Positions 7,368 to 16,644 are shown, counted from the stretch's first letter. The stretch is DNA of 46,287 nucleotides from Streptomyces sp. SM1 (GCF_002910825.1 NZ_NEUB01001054.1:1-46287), one strand, 5' to 3'. Numbers and translations are program-made. Notes: generated by a model from the letters alone, not told the origin.

Positions 7368-8726
7368 CTACCCCAGCGCCGACTTCACCGCGTCCGCCAG
7401 CCGTCCCGCGACCGACCGCGCCTGGTCGATGTCCGCGGCCTCGACCATGACGCGGACCAGCGGCTCCGTGCCCGAGGGCCGAAGGAGCACGCGCCCCGTC
7501 TCGCCCAGCTCACGCTCCGCCTCGCCCACCGCGGCAGCGAGCTCCGCGGAGGTCTTCACCCGGGACTTGTCCACATCCGGCACGTTGATGAGCACCTGCG
7601 GCAGACGCTGCATCACCGACGCCAGCTCCCGCAGCGGACGCCCGCTTCCCGCGACCCGCGCCGCGAGCAGCAGCCCGGTCAGCGTGCCGTCACCGGTCGT
7701 CGCGTGGTCGAGGATGATGACGTGGCCGGACTGCTCGCCCCCGAGGGCGTAGCCCTCCCGCTTCATCTCCTCCAGCACGTACCGGTCCCCGACACCGGTC
7801 TGCACCAGCTGGATGCCTTCCCGCTCCATCGCCAGTTTGAAGCCGAGGTTGGACATCACCGTCGCGACGACGGTGTCGGACCGCAGCGCGGCCCGCTCCC
7901 GCATCGCGAGTGCCAGCACCGCGAGGATCTGGTCGCCGTCGACCTCCTCACCGGTGTGGTCCACGGCCAGGCACCGGTCGGCGTCGCCGTCGTGCGCGAT
8001 CCCCAGGGCGGCCCCGTGCTCGACGACGGCGGCCTTGAGCAGGCCGAGGTGGGTCGAGCCGCAGCCGTCGTTGATGTTGAGCCCGTCCGGCTCGGCACCG
8101 ATGGTGACGACCTCGGCCCCGGCACGGGTGAACGCCTCCGGCGAGACCCGCGCGGCGGCGCCGTGCGCCTCGTCGAGGACGATCTTCAGACCGTCCAGCC
8201 GGTTGGGCAGAACGCCGATGAGGTGGGCGACGTACTTGTCCAGCCCTTCCGCGTAGTCCCGCACGCGGCCGACGCCGGCGCCGGTCGGGCGGTCCCAGGG
8301 AGCGCCGGTGCGGTGCTCCTCGTACACGGACTCGATCCGGTCCTCCAGCTCGTCGGCGAGCTTGTGCCCGCCGCGGGCGAAGAACTTGATGCCGTTGTCG
8401 GGCATGGCGTTGTGGCTGGCGGAGAGCATCACACCGAGGTCGGCACCGAGCGCGCCGGTGAGGTGCGCCACCGCCGGCGTCGGCAGCACGCCGACGCGCA
8501 GGACGTCGACGCCCGCGCTCGCGAGGCCGGCGACCATGGCGGCTTCGAGGAACTCTCCGGACGCGCGGGGGTCACGCCCGACCACGGCTGTGGGCCGGTG
8601 TCCTTCGAACGTGCCCGCCTCGGCCAGTACGTGCGCGGCGGCGACGGACAGACCGAGCGCCATTTCCGCCGTCAGGTCCACGTTGGCGACACCGCGCACA
8701 CCGTCCGTGCCGAAGAGTCGTCCCAC
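7368..8726 (-). CDS. glmM: Phosphoglucosamine mutase
   Basis: GlmM interconverts glucosamine-6-phosphate and glucosamine-1-phosphate for UDP-GlcNAc synthesis. The 452-residue protein opens [12 protein letters not shown]. It has the phosphoserine loop [12 protein letters not shown] (active serine at about 104), the Mg-binding DGDADR, the sugar-binding GEQSGH and the phosphate-binding [12 protein letters not shown] near the C terminus. The start is GTG at 8726, with AGGAGG 4 bp upstream; the frame is open further up but without a site. It lies downstream of rplM-rpsI on the same strand, past a strong terminator, so it probably has its own promoter. Confidence 0.97.
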   Translation of the reverse strand: MGRLFGTDGVRGVANVDLTAEMALGLSVAAAHVLAEAGTFEGHRPTAVVGRDPRASGEFLEAAMVAGLASAGVDVLRVGVLPTPAVAHLTGALGADLGVMLSASHNAMPDNGIKFFARGGHKLADELEDRIESVYEEHRTGAPWDRPTGAGVGRVRDYAEGLDKYVAHLIGVLPNRLDGLKIVLDEAHGAAARVSPEAFTRAGAEVVTIGAEPDGLNINDGCGSTHLGLLKAAVVEHGAALGIAHDGDADRCLAVDHTGEEVDGDQILAVLALAMRERAALRSDTVVATVMSNLGFKLAMEREGIQLVQTGVGDRYVLEEMKREGYALGGEQSGHVIILDHATTGDGTLTGLLLAARVAGSGRPLRELASVMQRLPQVLINVPDVDKSRVKTSAELAAAVGEAERELGETGRVLLRPSGTEPLVRVMVEAADIDQARSVAGRLADAVKSALG

Positions 8727-9072
8727 TTGTCCTCCTGAGGATGCGCCAGTGTCGAAGGCCGAACCGGGGCCGGGCCGCGCCGCCGACTTCCCGCCGGGGG
8801 GTTGGACCCACCCGTACGGCCGACGGTTGTGCCACTGACGAAGCTTGTGATGTGTTCCGACGGTCGCGACGGTCACGATGCGAGAGTGCGGCTCCGCATC
8901 ACCGGGCACGTACCGCAGCGGCCGTACCCGACGGCCGACGCCCCGACCATCCGATCACATTAGCGTTTGAGCGCCTTGTGCCGTTATACGCCCACGACAC
9001 TGAATAAACGAACGCCCCGGCAGCACTGTGGCGTGCCGCCGGGGCGTTCGGAGTACGCGCGAGCGCCTGGGA
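8727..9072. other. 346-bp region between rpsI and glmM
   Basis: It holds the rpsI terminator (9009-9050) and, presumably, the glmM promoter. A TAATGT hexamer reading on the minus strand near 8960 is a possible -10 box, but no good -35 accompanies it. No gene is seen. Confidence 0.6.
9009..9050 (-). terminator. Intrinsic terminator of the rplM-rpsI operon
   Basis: CGAACGCCCCGGC (9009-9021) pairs perfectly with GCCGGGGCGTTCG (9038-9050). On the minus strand the stem is followed by TTTATT, an unusually good U-tract for this genome. It sits 23 bp past the rpsI stop. Confidence 0.9.
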
Positions 9073-9585
9073 TCAGCGCTTGCTGTACTGCGGGGCCTTG
9101 CGGGCCTTCTTCAGACCGGCCTTCTTGCGCTCGACCGCACGGTCGTCGCGCTTGAGGAAGCCGGCCTTCTTCAGGGCGCCGCGGTTGTTGTCCACGTCCG
9201 CCTCGTTCAGCGCACGGGCGACACCGAGACGGAGCGCACCGGCCTGACCGGAGACACCGCCACCCGCGATGCGGGCGATGACGTCGTAACGGCCTTCGAG
9301 CTCGAGCACCTTGAAGGGCTCGTTGACTTCCTGCTGGTGCACCTTGTTCGGGAAGTAGTCCTCGAGGGTGCGACCGTTGATCTTCCACTTGCCGGTGCCC
9401 GGGACGATCCGGACGCGGGCGATGGCGTTCTTGCGACGGCCCAGGCCGGCGGCCGGCTGGGGCTCGCCGAAGCGGGCGGCCATGGACTCCGAGGTGTACT
9501 CGCCCTCGACGGGCACCTCGGACTCGGTGGTGTAGCTGTCGATGTCAAGCTCTTCGAGCGGCTGCTCGGCAGTGGTCTCGGCCAC
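9073..9585 (-). CDS. rpsI: 30S ribosomal protein S9
   Basis: S9 sits in the 30S head, and its C-terminal SKR tail reaches the P-site tRNA; the tail is present here (APQYSKR). The core includes [19 protein letters not shown] and [19 protein letters not shown]. The protein is 170 residues, about 40 longer than in E. coli, because of an acidic N-terminal extension ([17 protein letters not shown]...), usual in actinobacteria. The start is GTG at 9585, after GAGGAGC. It follows rplM by 42 bp, the classic L13-S9 operon. Confidence 0.98.
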   Translation of the reverse strand: MAETTAEQPLEELDIDSYTTESEVPVEGEYTSESMAARFGEPQPAAGLGRRKNAIARVRIVPGTGKWKINGRTLEDYFPNKVHQQEVNEPFKVLELEGRYDVIARIAGGGVSGQAGALRLGVARALNEADVDNNRGALKKAGFLKRDDRAVERKKAGLKKARKAPQYSKR

Positions 9586-9627
9586 GATGCTCCTCAGATT
9601 CTGTTCAGTCTTAGGGGGTGGCCGGAC

Positions 9628-10071
9628 TTACTGCGCGACCTGGGTGATCTCGAACGGCACCGGCTGCTGGGCAGCGTGCGGGTGCTGGTCGCCCGAGTAG
9701 ACCTTCAGCTTCGAGAGCATCTGACGGCCCAGGGTGTTCTTGGGGAGCATGCCCTTGACGGCCTTCTCGACGGCCTTCTCGGGGTTCTTCGCGAGCAGCT
9801 CGTCGTAGCGGACGGAGCGCAGACCACCCGGGTAGCCCGAGTGGCGGTACGCCATCTTCTGGGTCCGCTTGTTGCCGGAGAGGTGCACCTTGTCCGCGTT
9901 GACGACGATGACGAAGTCACCGGTGTCGACGTGGGGCGCGTAGATCGGCTTGTGCTTGCCGCGCAGGATGGAGGCCGCAGTGGAGGCCAGACGACCCAGG
10001 ACGATGTCCTGAGCGTCGATGACGTGCCACTGGCGCGTCACATCGCCGGGCTTGGGGCTGTACGTACGCAC
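9628..10071 (-). CDS. rplM: 50S ribosomal protein L13
   Basis: L13 is an early-assembling 23S rRNA-binding protein. The 147-residue reading [20 protein letters not shown] from GTG at 10071 has the standard length. An in-frame extension to 10119 would add 16 residues not found in the family and has no better ribosome site. Conserved segments include [26 protein letters not shown] and the C-terminal [17 protein letters not shown]. It is the first gene of the rplM-rpsI operon. Confidence 0.97.
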   Translation of the reverse strand: MRTYSPKPGDVTRQWHVIDAQDIVLGRLASTAASILRGKHKPIYAPHVDTGDFVIVVNADKVHLSGNKRTQKMAYRHSGYPGGLRSVRYDELLAKNPEKAVEKAVKGMLPKNTLGRQMLSKLKVYSGDQHPHAAQQPVPFEITQVAQ

Positions 10072-10388
10072 GGTTCGTAGCCTTCGCTTCTTCAGTGAAT
10101 GTGGTCCTGACAAGGTCACCGAAGACGATCACGACAGCCTTGACCGCACTGCGGTGACGCAAACCGCGCGCTGGTCGCTGGTCATCGGTCCGGTGGACCG
10201 GTGTAAGGGCCCCTCACGTGAGAATGAGCAAGCCACTACACACAACGAACATGCAGAATACCCATGCTCGGCCAGGCGGGTCAAAACGAGCTCACCGCCG
10301 GTGGCCTCCGCCGATTCTACGGCCCCGCCCGGCCCCTCCCACGCCGCACGCGCCCCGCACCCCACACACCCTCGCCACTCGCCCGCGT
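10072..10388. other. 317-bp region between rplM and the GT87-type gene
   Basis: This should hold the rplM promoter and leader and the end of the upstream transcript. A short inverted repeat around the CCGGTCCACCGGACCG stretch (10186-10201) lies in the presumed leader. No gene and no confident -35/-10 pair can be called. Confidence 0.55.
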
Positions 10389-11702
10389 TCAGCCGCGTCC
10401 CGGCGGCGTCTCGGCCGCCACGGACCCTTCGGAAGGCCCAGGCGCTCCAGACACCCCCCGCTCCCCACGTTCCCCCGTGTCTCCCCTGTCTCCCGCGTCT
10501 CCGATGGCTTCTCCGTCCCCCCTGTCTCCGATGGCTTCCGCGTCCCCCCTGCCTCCCCTGTCCCCTCTGTCCCCCCGCACGCAGTGATACGCGACCGTCC
10601 CCGCCAGCACACACAGCGTGACCGCGTCCCGGAAGGCCCGGCGCTTCCCCGACTCCAGCCACGGCCAGGTCACCCCCGGCAGCTGGGGCACCAGCGCGAG
10701 CCAGAACCAGGGCCGCCGGGCCACCGACCCGGCGTACGGCAGGCCGGCGATCAGCAGCGGCAGGACGACCAGGAGGTAGTGGTTGTAGGAGGGCCGTGAC
10801 ACCAGGAACGCCGACAGCATCAGCGCCGCGGACGTCTCGGCGAGGCGCAGCGGCACGGGCCCCGGCCCCCGCCAGCGCCGGTACGCGCACAGCACTCCGA
10901 CGGCGGCCGCGAGCACCGCCAGCGACGTGGCCGCCGCCTGGGGCACGCCGAGCCGGGGCAGCACGGCCGCGGGCCCCGCCTCGTAGAGCCGCACGAAGGC
11001 GTCGTCGCCCTTCAGCAGGAACGGCAGGGTGCGGGTGAGGAATCCCGTCGGGTCGGGGAGGAAGAGCGCCGCCACCACCGAGGAGACCGCCGGCACGAGG
11101 ATCACCAGGGCCAGCGCCCCCCACCGGCGCGCGAAGAGGAACAGCAGCGCCATCGGCGCGAGCAGCGGCTTCACCGCCACCGCCACCCCGATGACCGCGC
11201 CCGCCACGACCCAGCGGCCCCGGCTCACCAGCAGCAGGCACAGGGGCAGCGCCAGCACGGCCGTCACCGTCCAGTTGCCCAGCCGCACCAGTTGCCCGAA
11301 GGGCGCGAATCCGGCTGCGAGGCCCAGCAGCCCGAGGGCGGCGAGCCGGCTCCGCAGCGGCACGCGGTGCAGCCGCAGCGCGCAGGCCCAGCCCAGCGCG
11401 AGGGCGACGGCCACCGCCACCGGCACCAGCGCGTCGAGCACGGACCGCGGCAGCAGCGCCTGCGGGACGGCCGCCATGACGGCGCTCGGGAAGTAGAGGA
11501 AATGCCGGTCGTCATAGGGCGATCCGCCGTCCAGCCAGGTACGCGCTGCGTCCACGACGATCTCGTTGTCCATGCCTCCGCCCGAGGTCACCAGCACCGT
11601 ATGGACCGTCAGTGCCCCCAGCACGGCAGCCAGTCCGGCCCACAGGACGCCGCTCGCGGGTCGCACCAACCACCCCGAGATGTCGCTTTTGCCCGTCACC
11701 AT
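10389..11702 (-). CDS. GT87-type membrane glycosyltransferase with collagen-like C-terminal tail
   Basis: The polytopic protein (about 437 residues, 9-10 hydrophobic segments) resembles GT87/DUF2029 polyprenyl-phosphate-dependent mannosyltransferases. It has an early extracytoplasmic Asp/Glu loop (GGGMDNEIVVDAARTW, GGSPYDDRHFLYFPS), FGQLVRLGNWTVTAVLALPL, and AVAVKPLLAPMALLFLF. Such enzymes add mannose to cell-envelope glycolipids or proteins. The C terminus departs from the family in a Gly/Asp/Arg-rich repeat of about 50 residues (RGDRGDRGGRGDAEAIGDRG...) encoded by tandemly repeated DNA. The ATG at 11702 lies 7 bp after TAGCGT, consistent with a leaderless start; GTG at 11699 is an alternative. 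It is divergent from the next gene. Confidence 0.85.
   Translation of the reverse strand: MVTGKSDISGWLVRPASGVLWAGLAAVLGALTVHTVLVTSGGGMDNEIVVDAARTWLDGGSPYDDRHFLYFPSAVMAAVPQALLPRSVLDALVPVAVAVALALGWACALRLHRVPLRSRLAALGLLGLAAGFAPFGQLVRLGNWTVTAVLALPLCLLLVSRGRWVVAGAVIGVAVAVKPLLAPMALLFLFARRWGALALVILVPAVSSVVAALFLPDPTGFLTRTLPFLLKGDDAFVRLYEAGPAAVLPRLGVPQAAATSLAVLAAAVGVLCAYRRWRGPGPVPLRLAETSAALMLSAFLVSRPSYNHYLLVVLPLLIAGLPYAGSVARRPWFWLALVPQLPGVTWPWLESGKRRAFRDAVTLCVLAGTVAYHCVRGDRGDRGGRGDAEAIGDRGDGEAIGDAGDRGDTGERGERGVSGAPGPSEGSVAAETPPGRG
10440..10590. repeat. Low-complexity tandem repeat encoding the GT87 tail
   Basis: Imperfect 9-12-bp units with consensus (T)CCCC(C/T)TGTCTCC and the longer unit TCTCCGATGGCTTC (twice, around 10498 and 10525) fill this stretch on the plus strand. 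They read as Gly-Asp-Arg/Gly-Glu units on the minus strand. The triplet-compatible periods keep the frame open. Confidence 0.8.
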
Positions 11703-11776
11703 GCGGGCAACGCTAAGGCCTGTGCCAGCCGTTGAGGCGGACCAGCACACCCCAAGGCACGTCTAAGATGCGCCCC
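11703..11776. promoter_or_regulatory. Bidirectional promoter region with two leaderless-type -10 boxes
   Basis: TAAGAT (11764-11769) lies 7 bp before the plus-strand ATG at 11777, and TAGCGT (minus strand, 11715-11710) lies 7 bp before the minus-strand ATG at 11702. Neither gene has a Shine-Dalgarno. Both arrangements match leaderless transcripts common in Streptomyces. No good -35 boxes are seen. Confidence 0.5.
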
Positions 11777-12664
11777 ATGAGCTTTGGGCAGGGGGGACCT
11801 CCGCAGCAGTGGGATCCCTGGAAACCGAATTCCCAGCAGCCGTGGAGCAGCGACGGCGGGGGCCAGTCGCCGGACTGGGCCGCGCTCGCCGACGCGTCCG
11901 AGGCCCGCGCCAAGCGGCGCCGGCTGCTGTTCATAGGCGGCGGCGCGCTCGCGACCGTCGCGATAGGCACGGCCGTCGCGGTCGCCGTCGTCTCGGCGAA
12001 CGGCGGCAGCCAGGCCTCGCCTGGCGGGTCGTCCCAGCTGCCCGGGGCCTCCGATGTCGGCATACAGAGCCCGACGGGCACGGTCCCGTCGTTCGCGCCG
12101 ACGAGCGCCCCGCCTCCGCTGGACCCGGACGACTTCATCGCCAGCGCGGTGAAGGACAAGGCCCCGCTGAGTCCCGACATCCTCTTCCCGGGCACGCAGC
12201 TGACCATGGGTGAGACGGTGTACAAGAAGGGCCCGACGGCGGACACCGAGAACTGCGCCTCGGCCGCGAAGGCCACGCTCCCCAAGGCGCTCACCGGCAA
12301 CGGCTGCACACGCCTGATCCGGGTCACCTACACCAAGGACAACGTGGCGGTGACGGTCGGCGTGGCCGTGTTCGACACCCAGGCGCAGGCGACCAGGGCC
12401 CGGCAGCAGACCGACGGCAAGAGCATCGTCAAGTCGCTGTCGGGCGGCGGTGTGAAGGACTTCTGCTCCGGCGCGGTCTGCCGCTCCACCCGCAACTCCC
12501 TGGGACGCTACGCCTACTTCACCCTGGCCGGCTTCACCGACGGCAAGAACGTGACGGAGAAGGACAAGGCGGTCTTCGCCACGGGCGACGACCTCCAGGA
12601 GTTCACGTTCCGTCAGATCCGCCGCCGGGGCGAGGCCCAGGCGTCGGCGGCGGCGAACGAGTAG
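11777..12664 (+). CDS. Single-TM protein with an extracytoplasmic domain, unknown function
   Basis: From ATG 11777 the protein has 295 residues. It has a Gln/Pro/Trp-rich cytoplasmic N terminus (MSFGQGGPPQQWDPWKPNSQ), a KRRR stop signal, one TM helix (LLFIGGGALATVAIGTAVAVAVV, about residues 48-70), a Ser/Pro linker and a C-terminal domain of about 190 residues. That domain has paired cysteines (ENCASAAK, GNGCTRL, FCSGAVCRS) suggesting disulphides outside the cell. A longer frame to 11732 is open but would cross the -10 box. The type is frequent in Streptomyces; no catalytic motif is recognised. Confidence 0.85.
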   Translation: MSFGQGGPPQQWDPWKPNSQQPWSSDGGGQSPDWAALADASEARAKRRRLLFIGGGALATVAIGTAVAVAVVSANGGSQASPGGSSQLPGASDVGIQSPTGTVPSFAPTSAPPPLDPDDFIASAVKDKAPLSPDILFPGTQLTMGETVYKKGPTADTENCASAAKATLPKALTGNGCTRLIRVTYTKDNVAVTVGVAVFDTQAQATRARQQTDGKSIVKSLSGGGVKDFCSGAVCRSTRNSLGRYAYFTLAGFTDGKNVTEKDKAVFATGDDLQEFTFRQIRRRGEAQASAAANE

Positions 12665-12683
12665 CGCCGCCGCCGGGACGGAG

Positions 12684-13526
12684 TCAGCAGCACCTGCCGG
12701 CCGGCAGGGACCGCTTGTTGCGGGCTTCCCTGCTGCGGGCCGCCAGCAGCTCGTCGGCCGGGTAGCCGACCTCTTCCAGGGTCAGGCCGTGCGGGCGTAC
12801 GACATGCACGGCCGAATCCCGTACGCCCGCCGCCAGGACCTTCCCGGGCCAGTCCGGCGGACGGTGGCCGTCGCCGACGAACAGCAGGGCGCCGATCAGC
12901 GAGCGCACCATGTTGTGGCAGAAGGCGTCCGCCCGGACCGTGGCGGTGACGATCCCGTCCTCGCCCCGCACCAGGCTCAGCTCCTGGAGGGTCCGGATGG
13001 TCGTGGCCCCCTCCCGCTTCTTGCAGTAGGCGGCGAAGTCGTGCTCCCCGAGCAGCCCGCGGGCGGCCTCGTTCATCGCGTCGACGTCCAACGGCCAGTC
13101 GTGCCAGAGGACATGGCCGCGCAGCAGCGGGTCGACTCCCCCGGGGTTGTCGGTGACGCGGTAGGCGTAGCGCCGCCAGATCGCGGAGAACCGCGCGTCG
13201 AACCCGGGCGGCGCCTCTCGGAGCGCCCACACCCGCACGTCCCTCGGCAGCCGCCCGGCGAGCCGCTTCAACAGCTTCGGGTGGTGTTCGGCCCACACCT
13301 CCCGCGGCAGATCGACGTGCGCGACCTGGCCCCGGGCGTGCACACCGGCGTCGGTCCGCCCCGCCACGGTCAGCTCGTACGTCGTCCCCGCGGACCGCGT
13401 CACGGTCCGCAGCGCGTCCTCGATCTCCCCCTGCACGGTCCGCCGCCCCCCGGCCTGCTTGGCCCACCCGGAGAACTCGGCCCCGTCATAGGAAAGGTCC
13501 AACCGCACCCGCACATCGTCACTCAC
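12684..13526 (-). CDS. truA: tRNA pseudouridine(38-40) synthase
   Basis: TruA isomerises uridines 38-40 in the anticodon arm. The 280-residue protein opens [20 protein letters not shown] and has the catalytic aspartate in [16 protein letters not shown] (D59). The RRYAYRV strand and [20 protein letters not shown] complete the fold. The start is GTG at 13526. It lies after rplQ on the same strand, the usual order in actinobacteria, but a strong hairpin separates them. It is convergent with the TM-domain gene, only 19 bp apart. Confidence 0.96.
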   Translation of the reverse strand: MSDDVRVRLDLSYDGAEFSGWAKQAGGRRTVQGEIEDALRTVTRSAGTTYELTVAGRTDAGVHARGQVAHVDLPREVWAEHHPKLLKRLAGRLPRDVRVWALREAPPGFDARFSAIWRRYAYRVTDNPGGVDPLLRGHVLWHDWPLDVDAMNEAARGLLGEHDFAAYCKKREGATTIRTLQELSLVRGEDGIVTATVRADAFCHNMVRSLIGALLFVGDGHRPPDWPGKVLAAGVRDSAVHVVRPHGLTLEEVGYPADELLAARSREARNKRSLPAGRCC

Positions 13527-13552
13527 ACGGAGATCCTCTCACCCACGAAGAA

Positions 13553-13584
13553 GCGGGCCCGCTCCTCAGAAGGAGCGGGCCCGC
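13553..13584 (-). terminator. Terminator after rplQ (end of the alpha operon)
   Basis: GCGGGCCCGCTCCT (13553-13566) pairs perfectly with AGGAGCGGGCCCGC (13571-13584) over a 4-base loop. It lies between rplQ and truA and probably separates truA from the ribosomal transcript, at least partly. Confidence 0.85.
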
Positions 13585-13590
13585 AACAGC

Positions 13591-13670
13591 GCCCCAGGGG
13601 GGCGCGGGGCTGTGTCGACCAGCGGCTCCGCCGCGCGGGCGCGACAAGCGACCACGAAGCCGCAGCCGCA
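13591..13670. repeat. Dispersed Streptomyces intergenic repeat, copy A
   Basis: The sequence around GGGGGGCGCGGGGCTGTGTC, then GCGGCTCCGCCGCG and GGGCGCGACAAGC, matches a second copy at 14302-14392 in the same orientation and order of blocks. It sits between truA and rplQ and contains a GCGGCTCCGCCGC hairpin. It is followed by a short CCGCAG microsatellite (four units, to 13684). Confidence 0.6.
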
Positions 13671-13701
13671 GCCGCAGCCGAACAGTCCCCCACCAGAACG
13701 C

Positions 13702-14205
13702 TTACGCGTCCTTCGACTCCTCGGCCGGGGCCTCGGCAGCCTCGTCCTTGGACAGGTCCGCCTTCGCCTCGGCGGCAGCGCCCTCCGCGTCCTTCGCGGA
13801 ACGCTTCGTCGCAGCCTCGGCCTCGCCGACCGCGGTCTGCTGAACCGTCAGCGCCTCGACCAGCTCGATGACGGCCATGGGCGCGTTGTCGCCACGGCGG
13901 TTGCCGATCTTGGTGATGCGGGTGTAGCCACCGGGACGGTTCTCGTACCGCGGGCCGATCTCGGTGAAGAGCGTGTGGACGATGCTCTTGTCCGTGATGA
14001 CCTGGAGCACCTGACGGCGGTTGTGAAGGTCGCCCTTCTTCGCCTTGGTGACCAGACGCTCGGCGTACGGACGCAGCTTGCGCGCCTTCGCCTCGGTGGT
14101 GGTGATGCGGCCGTGCTCGAACAGCGCCTTCGCGAGGTTCGCGAGGAGGAGCTTCTCGTGCGCGGCGCTGCCGCCCATACGGGCACCCTTGGTGGGCCTC
14201 GGCAT
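13702..14205 (-). CDS. rplQ: 50S ribosomal protein L17
   Basis: L17 sits near the peptide exit of the 50S subunit. [20 protein letters not shown] through VIELVEAL is the conserved domain (about residues 1-118). The remaining 49 residues are an Ala/Glu/Lys-rich, probably disordered tail ([20 protein letters not shown]) common in actinobacteria. ATG at 14205 follows AGGAG. It is the last gene of the alpha operon, unusually far (204 bp) from rpoA because a repeat element lies between them. Confidence 0.98.
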   Translation of the reverse strand: MPRPTKGARMGGSAAHEKLLLANLAKALFEHGRITTTEAKARKLRPYAERLVTKAKKGDLHNRRQVLQVITDKSIVHTLFTEIGPRYENRPGGYTRITKIGNRRGDNAPMAVIELVEALTVQQTAVGEAEAATKRSAKDAEGAAAEAKADLSKDEAAEAPAEESKDA

Positions 14206-14301
14206 GGTGTTTCTCCTAGGTGTCTGCCCCGGCCGTATCAGGTACCGGAGTCAGTATCCGAGCAGACGGTTGTCTGTCGGAGATCCGGGGCGACCCCGAA
14301 G

Positions 14302-14392
14302 GGGCGCCCCGGAAGGGGCGCGGGACGGTGTCGATATGCGACTCCGTCGCGGGGGCGCGACAAGCCACAGCGGACCCGCACCCGAGAATCAG
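14302..14392. repeat. Dispersed Streptomyces intergenic repeat, copy B
   Basis: Blocks AAGGGGCGCGGGACGGTGTC, GCGACTCCGTCGC and GGGGGCGCGACAAGCCAC align with copy A at 13591. It lies in the rpoA-rplQ gap just past the rpoA stop. It is preceded by a smaller hairpin GGGGCG...CGCCCC (14287-14310). Confidence 0.6.
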
Positions 14393-14409
14393 GCCTCCTC
14401 GCGGAGCGC

Positions 14410-15432
14410 TCAGTACTGCTCGGTCTCCACGAACCCGGCGTCCGCGTCGTCGTCCGCGCCGAACGCGTCCGCCGCGGCGGTGGGGTCGAATCCGGGGGGC
14501 GAGTCCTTCAGCGCGAGACCCATGCCCGCCAGCTTCGCCTTGACCTCGTCGATCGACTTCGCACCGAAGTTGCGGATGTCGAGCAGGTCGGCCTCGCTGC
14601 GCGCGACGAGCTCACCCACGGAGTGGATGCCCTCACGCTTGAGGCAGTTGTACGACCGAACGGTGAGCTCCAGCTCCTCGATCGGCAGCGCCAGATCGGC
14701 GGCGAGAGCGGCATCCGTGGGGGACGGGCCCATGTCGATGCCCTCGGCGTCGATGTTGAGCTCGCGGGCCAGACCGAACAGCTCGACCAGGGTCTTTCCG
14801 GCCGACGCCATGGCGTCACGGGGACGCATGGCCTGCTTGGTCTCGACGTCGACGATCAGCTTGTCGAAGTCGGTGCGCTGCTCGACACGGGTCGCCTCGA
14901 CCTTGTAGGTGACCTTGAGAACCGGCGAGTAGATCGAGTCGACCGGAATGCGCCCGATCTCCTGACCGACCTGCTTGTTCTGGACGGCCGAGACGTAACC
15001 GCGGCCGCGCTCGACCGTCAGCTCCATCTCCAGCTTGCCCTTGCCGTTGAGCGTGGCGAGGACGAGGTCGGGGTTGTGCACCTCGACACCGGCCGGCGGG
15101 GCGATGTCGGCGGCGGTGACCAGACCCGGGCCCTGCTTGCGCAGGTACATCACGACCGGCTCGTCGTGCTCCGAGGAGACGACCAGCTGCTTGATGTTGA
15201 GGATCAGGTCGGTGACGTCCTCCTTGACGCCCGGCACGGTGGTGAACTCGTGCAGGACGCCGTCGATGCGGATGCTGGTGACAGCGGCTCCGGGGATCGA
15301 CGACAGGAGGGTACGGCGGAGGGAGTTGCCGAGGGTGTAGCCGAAGCCCGGCTCCAGCGGCTCGATCACGAACCGGGAGCGGAATTCGTCGACGACCTCT
15401 TCGGTCAACGAGGGACGCTGAGCGATCAGCAT
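14410..15432 (-). CDS. rpoA: RNA polymerase alpha subunit
   Basis: Alpha nucleates RNA polymerase assembly and contacts UP elements and activators. The 340-residue protein has the dimerising N-terminal domain ([20 protein letters not shown]) and the C-terminal helix-hairpin-helix domain ([39 protein letters not shown]). An acidic tail follows ([14 protein letters not shown]). It lies in the alpha operon after rpsK; rpsD, which intervenes in E. coli, is absent. ATG at 15432 is preceded by GGATCTCC-like sequence. Confidence 0.99.
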   Translation of the reverse strand: MLIAQRPSLTEEVVDEFRSRFVIEPLEPGFGYTLGNSLRRTLLSSIPGAAVTSIRIDGVLHEFTTVPGVKEDVTDLILNIKQLVVSSEHDEPVVMYLRKQGPGLVTAADIAPPAGVEVHNPDLVLATLNGKGKLEMELTVERGRGYVSAVQNKQVGQEIGRIPVDSIYSPVLKVTYKVEATRVEQRTDFDKLIVDVETKQAMRPRDAMASAGKTLVELFGLARELNIDAEGIDMGPSPTDAALAADLALPIEELELTVRSYNCLKREGIHSVGELVARSEADLLDIRNFGAKSIDEVKAKLAGMGLALKDSPPGFDPTAAADAFGADDDADAGFVETEQY

Positions 15433-15603
15433 GTGGAGATCCTTCAGTCAGGGGCGCCCGCTATTTGACGCCCGACCATTACGGCAAGGGTACGGGCGAT
15501 ACGACCCGAAAGAGCCGTACCGCCCGGAAAACCCTGGTGAAGCGAGATCAGACGCGACGGCGCGGATCACCCCCACGTCGGCGGGGACGGCCGTCGCGCC
15601 GGA
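15433..15603. other. Structured rpsK-rpoA intergenic region
   Basis: This 171-bp gap within the alpha operon has a CGCGACGG (15553-15560)/CCGTCGCG (15591-15598) inverted repeat. It also has an extra copy of the GATCAGACGCG sequence (15547-) that forms the rpsK 3' end at 15602, a small duplication of the rpsK tail. It may hold an internal rpoA promoter or processing site. Confidence 0.45.
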
Positions 15604-16008
15604 TCAGACGCGGCGGCGCTTCGGCGGGCGGCAGCCGTTGTGGGGGGTCGGGGTGACGTCCTGGATGGAGCCGACCTCGAGGCCCGTGGCCTGCAGGGAA
15701 CGGATCGCGGTCTCACGACCGGAACCCGGGCCCTTGACGAACACGTCGACCTTGCGCATGCCGTGCTCCTGGGCGCGGCGGGCGGCCGACTCGGCGGCCA
15801 TCTGCGCGGCGAACGGCGTGGACTTCCGGGAGCCCTTGAAGCCGACGTGGCCGGCGGAGGCCCAGGAGATCACGTTGCCGGACGGGTCCGTGATGGAGAC
15901 GATCGTGTTGTTGAACGTGCTCTTGATGTGCGCGTGGCCGTGAGCGACGTTCTTCTTTTCCTTGCGGCGCACCTTCTTGGCAGCGCCCTGACGACCCTTG
16001 GGGGGCAT
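15604..16008 (-). CDS. rpsK: 30S ribosomal protein S11
   Basis: S11 lies on the 30S platform next to the mRNA exit. The 134-residue protein has the basic N terminus ([18 protein letters not shown]), the core [20 protein letters not shown] and [20 protein letters not shown], and the C-terminal signature [18 protein letters not shown]. It lies 64 bp after rpsM. Confidence 0.99.
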   Translation of the reverse strand: MPPKGRQGAAKKVRRKEKKNVAHGHAHIKSTFNNTIVSITDPSGNVISWASAGHVGFKGSRKSTPFAAQMAAESAARRAQEHGMRKVDVFVKGPGSGRETAIRSLQATGLEVGSIQDVTPTPHNGCRPPKRRRV

Positions 16009-16072
16009 CTATTACTCCTACGGGAGGTGGTCGGTCCTGCAGCAAGACCGCTGGATGAGCGTCCGCTGAGGA

Positions 16073-16453
16073 CTACTTCTTGCCCGGCTTCTTCTTGCCG
16101 GCGATGGCGCGACGCGGGCCCTTGCGGGTACGCGCGTTGGTGCTGGTGCGCTGACCGCGGACGGGCAGACCACGACGGTGACGCAGACCCTGGTAGGCAC
16201 CGATCTCGACCTTGCGGCGGATGTCGGCCTGGATCTCGCGACGGAGGTCACCCTCGGTCTTGATGTTGTTGTCCACGAACTCACGGATCGCGACGAGCTG
16301 CTCCTCGGAGAGGTCGCGAACGCGGGTGTTCGGGTCGACGCCGGTGGCGGCCAGCGTCTGCTGCGAAAGGGTCCGGCCGATGCCGAACACATAGGTGAGG
16401 GCGATCTCCACGCGCTTTTCGCGCGGGATGTCAACACCGGAAACGCGTGCCAT
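16073..16453 (-). CDS. rpsM: 30S ribosomal protein S13
   Basis: S13 in the 30S head contacts L5 and the P-site tRNA. The 126-residue protein starts [20 protein letters not shown]. It has the helix-two-turn-helix [20 protein letters not shown] and the conserved tRNA-contacting end [20 protein letters not shown] with a Lys-rich tail (KKKPGKK). Confidence 0.99.
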   Translation of the reverse strand: MARVSGVDIPREKRVEIALTYVFGIGRTLSQQTLAATGVDPNTRVRDLSEEQLVAIREFVDNNIKTEGDLRREIQADIRRKVEIGAYQGLRHRRGLPVRGQRTSTNARTRKGPRRAIAGKKKPGKK

Positions 16454-16526
16454 TCAATGGCTCCAGTTAGTTGTCGGAGGTCTTCCACAGGCCCGCTTCC
16501 CAGCCCGCCGTACGAGGTACGGACCG

Positions 16527-16574
16527 GGTCCCCGGCCTCCGAGCCGGGGGTGTCGAGCCTTGCGGCTCGGGACC
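16527..16574 (-). other. Predicted three-way-junction RNA between rpmJ and rpsM
   Basis: An outer stem GGTCC (16527-16531)/GGACC (16570-16574) encloses two hairpins: CCCCGGC (16530-16536)/GCCGGGG (16543-16549) and CGAGCC (16554-16559)/GGCTCG (16564-16569). The outer and first inner stems compete for two bases, so a switch or a simple double hairpin is possible. It sits in a 190-bp gap inside the alpha operon, a position suited to attenuation or processing. Confidence 0.4.
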
Positions 16575-16644
16575 TGCGTATGAACGTGTACTGCTCGCGT
16601 CGCGCGAAGTTCTGCGAAGTCGCAGAGGGTGGATCGTGCTGCGG

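Noticed and set aside
10440..10590. Possible CRISPR-like repeat array
   Set aside because: Units are 9-14 bp, imperfect and without spacers; this is a coding minisatellite.
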